Part shown: positions 1 to 7,700 of the stretch, piece by piece
Position numbering within the stretch: position 1 is the stretch's first letter
Layout of the letters: each line of letters starts with the position of its first letter
Assembly (NCBI GenBank): GCA_035564555.1
Contig: DATMTS010000097.1
Coordinates: forward strand, 1-8,990
DNA length: 8,990 nucleotides
Direction: 5' to 3'
Source of the DNA: DATMTS01 sp035564555
GTDB lineage: Bacteria > Actinomycetota > Actinomycetes > Actinomycetales > Microbacteriaceae
Notes under the pieces: generated by a model
Databases searched by the model: none
Told to the model about the DNA's origin: nothing
Seen by the model: the letters and a program-made list of their open reading frames with translations, nothing else
Program-made: the position numbers and the translations under genes

Positions 1-27
1 GGGACCGGCGAACGTCCCGCGCGCCGG
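1..27. repeat. GC-rich inverted repeat upstream of the promoter
   Basis: CCGGCG at 5-10 is the exact reverse complement of CGCCGG at 22-27, giving a 6-bp stem with an 11-base loop. An alternative, mutually exclusive pairing joins GGGAC (1-5) with GTCCC (14-18). It lies just upstream of the proposed promoter and is cut off by the window edge. It could be the tail of a terminator for an upstream gene or part of an operator, but no T-run follows it, and short GC dyads occur by chance in such GC-rich DNA. Confidence 0.25.
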
Positions 28-30
28 CCG

Positions 31-60
31 TTCATCACGGGCGATGATGACCGGTATGCT
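31..60 (+). promoter_or_regulatory. Putative sigma-70-type promoter of the pyr operon
   Basis: TATGCT at 55-60 fits the actinobacterial -10 pattern TANNNT. An 18-base spacer separates it from TTCATC at 31-36, a weak (3 of 6) match to TTGACA. Transcription would start near the purines at 66-68. The leader RNA would then be about 50 bases long and begin only a few bases before the PyrR-binding stem, which suits control by an RNA element at the very 5' end. It is the best promoter-like element in the short non-coding stretch. The assignment is by inspection only. Confidence 0.45.
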
Positions 61-73
61 GGCATGAAAGACA

Positions 74-107
74 TCCTTTAAGAGCCGTCCTGTGAGGCGG
101 GGAAGGA
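74..107 (+). promoter_or_regulatory. PyrR-binding RNA loop in the operon leader
   Basis: The leader carries GTCCTGTGAGGC at 87-98, which fits the PyrR-binding consensus ARUCCNGNGAGGYU at the central positions, including an exact CNGNGA hexaloop (CTGTGA, 90-95). The hairpin pairs 85-89 (CCGTC) with 96-100 (GGCGG), including one T-G wobble. A purine-rich internal bulge (79-84) on the 5' side and GG (101-102) on the 3' side lead into a lower stem pairing TCCTT (74-78) with AAGGA (103-107). That lower-stem strand is part of the pyrR Shine-Dalgarno sequence. By analogy with mycobacterial pyr leaders, PyrR bound to UMP or UTP should stabilise the fold and block ribosome access. I see no terminator or antiterminator, so Bacillus-type attenuation is unlikely here. 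Confidence 0.85.
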
Positions 108-110
108 GGT
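103..110 (+). promoter_or_regulatory. Strong Shine-Dalgarno of pyrR, sequestered in the PyrR loop
   Basis: AAGGAGGT at 103-110 is a full-strength ribosome-binding site, five bases before the GTG at 116. It decides the pyrR start: an earlier in-frame GTG at 92 lies inside the regulatory hairpin and would place this site within the coding region. Its first five bases form the 3' arm of the PyrR-loop lower stem. Confidence 0.85.
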
Positions 111-115
111 CGGTC

Positions 116-685
116 GTGGCGCGAACCGTGCTGCAACAGGCTGACATCGCCCGGGCGTTGACTCGGATCTCGCACGAGATCCTGGAGTCCAACCGAGGCC
201 CAGACGATCTCGTGATCCTCGGCATCCCGACCCGGGGCGTGCTGCTCGCCGAGCGCATCGGCGACACCATTCGACGCATCGATCCCGGTGCGGCCGGCAC
301 GCTCGTCGGGTCGCTCGACACGACGATGTACCGGGACGACCTCTCCCGGAATCCGACCAGGGCACCGGCCAGAACGTCTCTGCCGCGCGGCATCGACGGA
401 GCGACCGTCGTGCTCGTCGATGACGTGCTGTTCTCGGGCCGCACGATCAGGGCCGCGTTGGATGCGCTGAGCGATCTCGGCCGGCCGCGTGCCGTGCGCC
501 TGGCCGTGCTCGTCGACCGGGGGCACCGCGAACTGCCGATCCGCGCCGACTTCGTTGGCAAGAACCTGCCGAGTGCGTACGACGAACGCATCAACGTGCG
601 CCTGGCGGAACTCGACGGCGAGGACGCCGTCACGATCGAATCGGGAGCGTCGGACGCCCAGCCGATGCCCGGCGAGGAGCACTGA
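116..685 (+). CDS. pyrR: PyrR, pyrimidine operon RNA-binding regulator
   Basis: This 189-residue protein is a bifunctional PyrR: a uridine-nucleotide-dependent regulator that binds pyr mRNA and usually keeps uracil phosphoribosyltransferase activity. The type I phosphoribosyltransferase fold shows in GIPTRGV at residues 36-42 and the PRPP-binding loop VVLVDDVLFSGRT at 98-110. RNA-contact residues known from Bacillus PyrR appear conserved: Thr16, Arg17 and His20 near the N-terminus, and His137, Arg138, Arg143 and Lys149 in the segment from 135 to 150. The length is normal for the family (about 180 residues). The GTG start at 116 is chosen from the strong ribosome site at 103-110. The gene opens the operon and its stop lies one base before the pyrB ATG. 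It should repress its own translation, and downstream genes by coupling, through the leader loop. The C-terminal tail after about residue 175 looks unconserved. Confidence 0.95.
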   Translation: MARTVLQQADIARALTRISHEILESNRGPDDLVILGIPTRGVLLAERIGDTIRRIDPGAAGTLVGSLDTTMYRDDLSRNPTRAPARTSLPRGIDGATVVLVDDVLFSGRTIRAALDALSDLGRPRAVRLAVLVDRGHRELPIRADFVGKNLPSAYDERINVRLAELDGEDAVTIESGASDAQPMPGEEH

Positions 686-686
686 C

Positions 687-1637
687 ATGCGGCACCTGCT
701 CTCGACGCGGGATCTCGACCGCGACACCGCCATCGGCATCCTCGACGTGGCCGAAGACATGGCCGATGTTTCCACCCGCGAGGTGAAGAAGCTTCCCGCG
801 CTGCGCGGCAAGACGGTAGTGAACCTGTTCTACGAGGATTCCACGCGCACGCGCATCTCGTTCGAGGCGGCGGCCAAGCGTCTCTCGGCCGACGTGATCA
901 ACTTCAGCGCCAAGGGCTCCAGCGTCTCCAAGGGCGAGAGCCTGAAGGACACCGCGCAGACCCTCGCCGCCATGGGCGCCGACGCCGTCGTGGTGCGACA
1001 TCCCGCCTCCGGCGCCCCGCACCGGCTCGCCGTGAGCGGCTGGATCGACGCCGGGATCCTGAACGCCGGAGACGGAACCCACGAACATCCCACCCAGGCG
1101 CTGCTCGACGCATTCACGATGCGCAAGCGCCTCTACGGCGACGCCTCCCGGGGGCGCGACCTCGACGGGGTCGCGGTGACGATCGTCGGCGACATCCTGC
1201 ACTCCCGGGTCGCGCGCTCCAACGTGTGGCTGCTGCACACGCTCGGAGCGCACGTAGCCCTCATCGCTCCGCCGACCCTGCTGCCTGTCGACCTCGCCGG
1301 CTGGCCCGCGAAGATCGGCTTCGACCTGGATGCCGCGATCGACGATCGCCCGGACGTCGTGATGATGCTGCGCATCCAGCAGGAGCGCATGCACGCAGCG
1401 TTCTTTCCGAATGCCCGAGAATACGCCCGCACCTGGGGACTCGACGACGAACGGCTCGCCCGGCTTGGCCCCGGTAGCATTGTGATGCACCCCGGGCCCA
1501 TGAACCGCGGCCTGGAAATCTCCGCCGCCGCCGCCGACTCCCCGTCTTCGACCGTGCGCGAGCAGGTGGCCAGCGGGGTCTCGGTGCGGATGGCCGTGCT
1601 CTATCTGCTGCTGTCCGGTGATCGGGAGGTCAACTGA
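687..1637 (+). CDS. pyrB: Aspartate carbamoyltransferase catalytic subunit
   Basis: This 316-residue cytoplasmic enzyme joins carbamoyl phosphate and aspartate to give N-carbamoyl-aspartate, the committed pyrimidine step. Visible signatures are the carbamoyl-phosphate motif Ser-Thr-Arg-Thr-Arg at residues 52-56, Ser81-Lys82 in the loop reaching in from a neighbouring subunit, the VVRHP segment at 102-106, His-Pro-Thr-Gln at 134-137, and the late MHPGPMNRG segment of the aspartate domain. Length fits catalytic chains (about 300-315). The start is the ATG at 687, preceded by GAGGAG at 674-679. The same reading frame is open upstream, overlapping pyrR, but that extension has no family resemblance. 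No pyrI regulatory subunit is nearby, so allosteric control of the E. coli type is not expected. Adjacent pyrC leaves open an ATCase-dihydroorotase complex as known in some Actinobacteria and Pseudomonas. Confidence 0.97.
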   Translation: MRHLLSTRDLDRDTAIGILDVAEDMADVSTREVKKLPALRGKTVVNLFYEDSTRTRISFEAAAKRLSADVINFSAKGSSVSKGESLKDTAQTLAAMGADAVVVRHPASGAPHRLAVSGWIDAGILNAGDGTHEHPTQALLDAFTMRKRLYGDASRGRDLDGVAVTIVGDILHSRVARSNVWLLHTLGAHVALIAPPTLLPVDLAGWPAKIGFDLDAAIDDRPDVVMMLRIQQERMHAAFFPNAREYARTWGLDDERLARLGPGSIVMHPGPMNRGLEISAAAADSPSSTVREQVASGVSVRMAVLYLLLSGDREVN

Positions 1638-1639
1638 AA

Positions 1640-3004
1640 ATGCGCAAGTCCCCACTCGAGCAGAGCGCGACCCTCATCACCGGAGCCGAGTTGGCCGACG
1701 GGTCGCGTGCCGACATCCTGATCGACGGCGACCGCATCGCCGAGATCGGCACGGGGTTGTCGGCGGCCGGAGCGCGCGTCATCGACGCGAACGGCCTGAT
1801 CGCCCTGCCCGGGCTGGTCGACCTGCACACGCACCTGCGCGAACCCGGCTACGAGCAGAGCGAGACGGTGCTGTCCGGCACCCGCGCTGCCGCAGCCGGC
1901 GGGTTCACCGCGGTGTTCGCGATGGCCAACACCTCACCCGTGGCAGACACCGCCGGCGTCGTCGAGCAGGAACTCTCGCTCGGTGAGGCCGCGGGCTTCG
2001 CCACGGTGCAGCCGATCGGCGCGGTCACCGTCGGCCTGGAGGGGGAGCGGCTGGCCGAACTCGGTGCGATGGCGCGTTCGAGGGCTCGCGTGCGGGTGTT
2101 CTCCGATGACGGCCACTGCGTCGCCGACCCGCTGCTGATGCGGCGCGCTCTGGAATACGTCAAGGCCTTCGACGGCGTGATCGCCCAGCACGCGCAGGAA
2201 CCACGGCTCACCGCAGGGGCGCAGATGAACGAGGGTGCGCTTTCGGGCGTGCTCGGCCTCACCGGCTGGCCCGCCGTCGCTGAAGAGTCGATCATCGCGC
2301 GCGACGTGCTGCTGGCCCAGCACGTGGGCAGCCGGCTGCACATCTGCCACGTCTCGACCGCGGGAAGCGTCGACGTGATCCGGTGGGCCAAGGCTCGCGG
2401 CATCCCCGTCACGGCCGAGGTCACCCCGCACCATCTGCTGCTCGCCGAAGATCTCGTCGCCGGCTACGATCCGCGCTACAAGGTCAACCCGCCCCTGCGG
2501 CGTGGGGAAGACGTCGAAGCGCTGCGCGACGCGCTGGCCGATGGAACGATCGACATCGTCGCCACCGACCACGCACCTCATCCGGTCGAGGCGAAGGACT
2601 GCGAGTGGGATGCCGCGGCGTTCGGCATGGTCGGCCTGGAATCCGCGTTGTCGGTCGTGCACGCCGCCGTCGTCGAGACCGGACGCCTGACGTGGAGCGA
2701 CGTCTCGCGCGTGCTGTCGGCGACGCCCGCGAAGATCGGCCGGATCACCGGACACGGCACGCCGATCCGGGCCGGTGGTCCGGCCGAGCTCGTGCTCTAC
2801 GACCCGAGCACGTCGCGCGTCTTCGAGCGCGATTCCCTCACCGGCAAGGGAACCAATTCACCGTATCTGGGGATGCGGCTGCCCGGTCGGGTGATGGCCA
2901 CCATCCATCGCGGATACCCGACCGTGCTCGACGGCCGGGTTCGGGATGCCGCCGAGATCGCCGACTGCGCCGCCACACCCAGTAGGGAGGCCGTCAGTGG
3001 ATAA
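1640..3004 (+). CDS. pyrC: Dihydroorotase (type I, binuclear zinc)
   Basis: This 454-residue amidohydrolase cyclises carbamoyl-aspartate to dihydroorotate. The metal and catalytic residues are all present: His63 and His65 in DLHTHLREPG, Asp156 in FSDDG, His184 in AQHAQ, His237 in the ICHVST segment, and Asp310 in ATDHAPH. The substrate-side motif KVNPPLR is at 281-287. It belongs to the longer dihydroorotase class typified by Bacillus and Aquifex (about 420-430 residues), not the shorter E. coli type. The intact metal set argues against an inactive, purely structural PyrC homologue of the Pseudomonas kind. The start is the ATG at 1640, two bases after the pyrB stop, with GGAGG at 1625-1629 and a ten-base spacer. 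It ends in TAA, and its last 8 bases overlap the next gene. Confidence 0.96.
   Translation: MRKSPLEQSATLITGAELADGSRADILIDGDRIAEIGTGLSAAGARVIDANGLIALPGLVDLHTHLREPGYEQSETVLSGTRAAAAGGFTAVFAMANTSPVADTAGVVEQELSLGEAAGFATVQPIGAVTVGLEGERLAELGAMARSRARVRVFSDDGHCVADPLLMRRALEYVKAFDGVIAQHAQEPRLTAGAQMNEGALSGVLGLTGWPAVAEESIIARDVLLAQHVGSRLHICHVSTAGSVDVIRWAKARGIPVTAEVTPHHLLLAEDLVAGYDPRYKVNPPLRRGEDVEALRDALADGTIDIVATDHAPHPVEAKDCEWDAAAFGMVGLESALSVVHAAVVETGRLTWSDVSRVLSATPAKIGRITGHGTPIRAGGPAELVLYDPSTSRVFERDSLTGKGTNSPYLGMRLPGRVMATIHRGYPTVLDGRVRDAAEIADCAATPSREAVSG
2985..2990 (+). promoter_or_regulatory. Ribosome-binding site fixing the start of the pyrC-carA intergenic gene
   Basis: GGGAGG at 2985-2990 lies six bases before GTG 2997. 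It sits inside the end of pyrC and favours this GTG over the in-frame ATG at 2946, which would add 17 proline-rich residues in front of the membrane segment. Confidence 0.75.
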
Positions 3005-3551
3005 GTTCGGACCCACGCTGATCATCGCGGCGATCACGCTGCTCGTGTTCGCCGCCATGTGGTGGGGGTGGCGCCGACGCAGCCGCCGGGATCTCGGCCT
3101 CCGCGTCGAGCACGACATCCCCGGCTCGCTGGGCGTCGAGCGCCTTCGGTTCGACGCGTTCTACGTGGCGACCACGGTGCACGAGCGCCCCCTGGAGCGT
3201 CTGGCCATCCCGGGTCTCGGCTTCCGTGCGCGTGCGCACCTCACGGTGCACGACACCGGCATCGTGCTGGAGCTCGCCGGTGAGCCCCCGGTGTTCGTCG
3301 CCGCCGCGCGCATCGAGAGCGCAGACCGCGCCACCACGACGATCGACCGCGTCGTCGAACCCGGCGGACTGATCCGCCTCGCCTGGCGCATCGCGGCATC
3401 CCCCGCTGCGCAAGGCGAGCCCGGCACCACCGTGGACAGCTACCTGCGTCCCATCGCCCCGGAGGCCGCGGCCTCCTTCCTCCAGGCGATCACCACGATC
3501 GCCCCGGCCGCGAAGGTCTCCCAGACACAACGAAAGCGAGGTGCAGCGTGA
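2997..3551 (+). CDS. Membrane-anchored protein of unknown function (Rv1382-like, PH-like domain)
   Basis: This 184-residue protein has one hydrophobic N-terminal helix (about residues 6-24, ending in Trp-Trp-Gly-Trp), then a strongly basic stretch, RRRSRR, at 26-31. By the positive-inside rule the remaining domain should face the cytoplasm. That domain (about 45-165) alternates short beta-like segments, with FYVATT (55-60), GLGFRARA (73-80), a VHDTGIVLEL strand and GGLIRLAWRI (123-132). I take it as the small PH-like domain annotated in actinobacterial proteins at this position; this comes from memory of the family, not a search. M. tuberculosis has a membrane protein, Rv1382, in the same place. 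The gene overlaps pyrC by 8 bases and carA by 4, so it is made together with the pathway. Its role is unknown. Enzyme scaffolding at the membrane is conceivable but unsupported. It lacks the multiple helices of a transporter. Confidence 0.85.
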   Translation: MDKFGPTLIIAAITLLVFAAMWWGWRRRSRRDLGLRVEHDIPGSLGVERLRFDAFYVATTVHERPLERLAIPGLGFRARAHLTVHDTGIVLELAGEPPVFVAAARIESADRATTTIDRVVEPGGLIRLAWRIAASPAAQGEPGTTVDSYLRPIAPEAAASFLQAITTIAPAAKVSQTQRKRGAA

Positions 3552-4759
3552 CGCTGCCCGAAACCACTTGGGCCGGTCCGTCCGGTCAGGCCGTGCTCGT
3601 TCTCGAAGACGGTAGCCGGTTCACCGGCCGGGCATACGGAGCGACGGGTCGCACCGTGGGCGAGGCCGTTTTTGCGACCGGGATGACCGGCTACCAGGAG
3701 ACGTTGACGGATCCGTCGTACGCCGGGCAGATCGTCGTGATGACCGCGCCGCACATCGGCAACACGGGTATGAACGACACCGACATGGAGTCGAAGAAGA
3801 TCTGGGTCTCCGGCTACGTGGTGCGCGAGCCGTCGCGGGTCGTCTCCAACTTCCGATCGCAGCGCAGCCTCGACGACGACCTCGTGACGGCCGGCATAGT
3901 GGGCATCAGCGGCATCGACACGCGCGCCCTCACCAGGCACCTGCGCTCAGCCGGTGCCATGCGAGCCGGCGTCTTCTCCGGCGCCGACGCCGAGCTCAGC
4001 GCCGGCGAACAGCTCGAACTCGTGCGACGTGCAGCCCCGATGAGCGGGCAGAACCTGTCGTCGGCCGTGTCGACGCCGGAGCGGTACACGGTCGAGGCCG
4101 AGGGAGAGCGCGTCGGCTCGGTCGCGGTGCTCGACCTCGGAGTGAAGACCAGCACGCTGAACCAGCTGGCGGAGCGCGGATTCGACGTCATCGTGCTGCC
4201 CGCAGCCACGACCGCGGAGGATATCCTGCACCTTCGGCCCAGTGCCCTGTTCTACTCGAACGGGCCGGGGGACCCGGCGGCATCCGACGATCACGTCGAA
4301 CTGCTGCGCACCGTGCTGCGCGCCGACCTGCCTTACTTCGGAATCTGCTTCGGAAACCAGCTGCTCGGCCGGGCCCTCGGATACGACACCTACAAGCTGC
4401 CGTTCGGGCACCGCGGCATCAACCAGCCGGTGCTCGACCGCGCCACCGGCCGGGTCGAGATCACCGCGCACAATCACGGCTTCGCCGTGGCGGCGCCGAC
4501 CGACGGCCCGAGCGAGTCCCCGGCAGGTTTCGGGCGGGTCGAGGTGAGCCACCTCGATCTCAACGACGACGTCGTCGAGGGGCTGAACTGCCTCGACATC
4601 CCGGCGTTCAGTGTGCAGTACCACCCCGAGTCGGCGGCCGGACCGCACGACGCCAGCTACCTGTTCGACCGATTCAGAGACATGGTGCTGGCGCGACCGT
4701 CCCTTCCGGACGACCCGGACAGCGAAACAGACGACGCCGACGAGAAGAGCGAGAACTGA
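3548..4759 (+). CDS. carA: Carbamoyl-phosphate synthase small (glutaminase) subunit
   Basis: This 403-residue subunit hydrolyses glutamine and passes ammonia to CarB. The small-chain N-terminal domain covers about residues 14-145. A class I glutamine amidotransferase domain follows (about 192-380) with the NGPGDP loop at 238-243, nucleophile Cys267 in YFGICFGNQ, AHNHGF at 307-312, and the His359/Glu361 pair in QYHPES. The residue three after the cysteine is Asn270, where most bacteria have His in the Gly-His-Gln motif. I recall Asn here in other actinobacterial CarA proteins, so it is probably a lineage trait. The C-terminus (about 386-403) is an acidic tail beyond the usual end. The start is GTG 3548, overlapping the previous stop by four bases and preceded by GAGGTG at 3538-3543. 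The TGA stop shares its last base with the carB ATG. Confidence 0.96.
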   Translation: MTLPETTWAGPSGQAVLVLEDGSRFTGRAYGATGRTVGEAVFATGMTGYQETLTDPSYAGQIVVMTAPHIGNTGMNDTDMESKKIWVSGYVVREPSRVVSNFRSQRSLDDDLVTAGIVGISGIDTRALTRHLRSAGAMRAGVFSGADAELSAGEQLELVRRAAPMSGQNLSSAVSTPERYTVEAEGERVGSVAVLDLGVKTSTLNQLAERGFDVIVLPAATTAEDILHLRPSALFYSNGPGDPAASDDHVELLRTVLRADLPYFGICFGNQLLGRALGYDTYKLPFGHRGINQPVLDRATGRVEITAHNHGFAVAAPTDGPSESPAGFGRVEVSHLDLNDDVVEGLNCLDIPAFSVQYHPESAAGPHDASYLFDRFRDMVLARPSLPDDPDSETDDADEKSEN

Positions 4760-7700
4760 TGCCCAAGCGTGACGACATCTCATCCGTGCTCGTGATCGGC
4801 TCCGGGCCGATCGTCATCGGGCAGGCGTGCGAGTTCGACTACTCGGGCACCCAGGCCTGCCGCGTGCTGCGCGAAGAGGGTGTGCGCGTCATCCTGGTGA
4901 ACTCGAACCCGGCGACAATCATGACCGATCCCGACTTCGCCGACGCCACCTACGTCGAGCCGATCACCTGGCAGGTCATCGAGACGATCATCGCGAAAGA
5001 GAAGCCCGACGCGATCCTGCCGACCCTGGGCGGCCAGACCGCGCTGAACGCCGCGATCGAGCTGCACGAGCACGGCATCCTGGAGAAGTACGGCGTCGAG
5101 TTGATCGGAGCCTCGTTCGAGGCGATCCAGAAGGGCGAGGATCGCCAGCAGTTCAAAGAGCTGGTGATCGAGGCGGGCGCAGAGGTCGCGCGCTCGTACA
5201 TCGCCCACACGGTCGAGGAGGCCGTCGCGTTCGCCGAGGACCTCGGCTATCCGCTGGTGGTGCGTCCGTCGTTCACGATGGGCGGCCTCGGGTCGGGCTT
5301 CGCCTACACCGAGCAGGAGCTGCGCCGCATCGTCGGCGACGGGCTGCACCAGTCACCCACCAGCGAGGTGCTGCTCGAGGAGTCGATCCTCGGATGGAAG
5401 GAGTACGAGCTCGAACTGATGCGCGACACGGCAGACAACACCGTCGTGGTCTGCTCGATCGAGAACGTCGACCCGGTCGGCGTGCACACCGGCGACTCGA
5501 TCACGGTTGCGCCCGCCCTCACCTTGACCGACCGCGAGTATCAGCGGCTGCGCGACATCGGCATCGACATCATCCGTGCCGTCGGGGTCGACACCGGCGG
5601 ATGCAACATCCAGTTCGCGGTGGATCCGGCCGACGGCAGGGTGATCGTGATCGAGATGAACCCGCGCGTGTCGCGCTCCAGCGCGCTGGCATCCAAGGCG
5701 ACGGGATTCCCGATCGCGAAGATCGCCGCCAAGCTCGCGATCGGGTACCGGTTGGATGAGATCCCGAACGACATCACGCGCGTCACGCCGGCGAGCTTCG
5801 AGCCCACCCTCGACTACGTCGTCGTCAAGGTTCCCCGGTTCGCGTTCGAGAAGTTCCCCGCGGCCGACCCCACCCTGACCACCACCATGAAGTCCGTCGG
5901 CGAAGCGATGGCGATCGGTCGCAACTACGCCACGGCGTTGCAGAAGGCGCTGCGCTCCCTCGAGAAGCGCGGCTCGTCGTTCCACTGGGGCGAGGAGTCG
6001 CGCGACGTCGAAGAATTGCTGGACGCGATCCGAACCCCGACCGACGGCCGCATCGTCACCGTGCAGCAGGCGCTGCGCAAGGGCGCAACACCCGAGCAGG
6101 TGTTCGAGGCGACCAAGATCGACCCGTGGTTCATCGACCAGATCGTGTTGATCAACGAGGTGGCCGACCTGGTGGCCGCTGCCGAAACGCTGGACACCGA
6201 CACGCTGCGCTACGCCAAGGACCACGGCTTCTCGGATGCCCAGCTCGGCCAGTTGCGCGGGTTCGGCGAGGCGGAGGTGCGCGAGGTGCGTCACATCCTC
6301 GGCGTTCGTCCGGTGTACAAGACGGTGGACACCTGCGCAGGCGAATTCCCCGCGCTGACCCCGTACCACTACTCCAGCTACGACCTGGAGACCGAGGTGG
6401 AGCCCAGCCGCAAGCGCAAGGTCGTGATCCTCGGTTCCGGACCGAATCGCATCGGCCAAGGGGTCGAGTTCGACTACTCCTGCGTGCACGCGTCGTTCGC
6501 TCTGCACGACGCCGGGTTCGAGACCATCATGATCAACTGCAACCCGGAGACCGTATCGACCGACTACGACACCAGCGACCGGCTGTACTTCGAGCCGCTC
6601 ACCCTGGAAGACGTGCTCGAGGTCATCCACGCGGAGTCGCAGACCGGTGAGCTCGTCGGCGTCGTGGTGCAACTCGGCGGCCAGACGGCCCTCGGCCTCG
6701 CCAAGGGCCTGGAATCAGCCGGAGTCCCCATCCTCGGCACCAGCCCGGAGGCGATCGACCTCGCCGAGGAGCGCGGACTGTTCTCCGGCATCCTCGACGA
6801 CGCGGGTCTGATCGCCCCGCGCAACGGCACGGCGGTCGACTTGACCGGCGCACTCGCCGTCGCCGAGGAGATCGGGTTCCCGGTGCTGGTGCGACCCAGC
6901 TACGTGCTCGGCGGCCGCGGCATGGAGATCGTCTACGACACCGAGACGCTCGCCGACTATTTTCGGCGGATGGCCGACACCGGCATCATCGGACCGACGC
7001 ATCCGCTGCTCGTCGACCGGTTCCTCGACGATGCCACCGAGATCGACGTCGACGCGCTCTACGACGGCGTCGAGCTGTACATCGGCGGAGTGATGGAGCA
7101 CATCGAGGAGGCCGGCATCCATTCCGGTGACTCGAGCTGCACGCTGCCGCCGGTCACGCTCAGCGGCGCCGAGATCAGCCGGGTGCGGGATGCGACGCGC
7201 AAGATCGCCGAGGGCATCGGCGTGCGCGGACTGCTGAACGTGCAGTTCGCGATCGGCGCCGGCGTGCTCTACGTGCTGGAGGCGAATCCGCGTGCGAGCC
7301 GCACCGTGCCGTTCGTCTCCAAGGCGCTCGGCATCCCGCTGGCGAAGGCCGCCTCGCGCATCATGGTGGGGGAGACGATCGCCTCGCTGAAGGCCGACGG
7401 GTTGCTGCCGGAACAGGACGGCTCGGTGGTGCCGCTGGATGCGCCGGTGTCGGTGAAAGAAGCCGTGCTCCCGTTCAAGAGGTTCCGCACCAAAGACGGC
7501 CAGGTGGTCGACTCCGTGCTCGGCCCCGAGATGCGCTCCACCGGCGAGGTGATGGGAATCGACCGCGACTTCCCGCGCGCGTTCGCAAAGAGCCAGTCCG
7601 CGGCGTATGGCGGCATGCCCCTGAGCGGCACCGTGTTCGTGTCGGTCTCCGACCGCGACAAGCGCTCGATCGTGCTGCCGGTGCTTCGTCTGGAGCAACT

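Noticed and set aside
92..115. Earlier in-frame GTG start for pyrR at 92
   Set aside because: It lies inside the PyrR hairpin, has no ribosome site, and would put the strong AAGGAGGT (103-110) inside the coding region.
489..686. N-terminal extension of the pyrB frame overlapping pyrR
   Set aside because: Composition is an Arg/Ser/Thr-rich frame-shadow of pyrR; the ATG at 687 has a good ribosome site and gives the normal family length.
2946..2996. Upstream ATG 2946 for the membrane protein
   Set aside because: It would add a Pro-rich stretch that is a shadow of the pyrC end; GTG 2997 has the ribosome site and directly precedes the membrane helix.
5353..6672. Long minus-strand open frames, including 630-1655, 1934-2755, 5353-6672, 6715-7698 and 7704-8612
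   Set aside because: They lie antisense to clearly conserved enzymes and have His/Arg/Asp/Gly-rich shadow composition typical of high-GC DNA; no recognisable domains.
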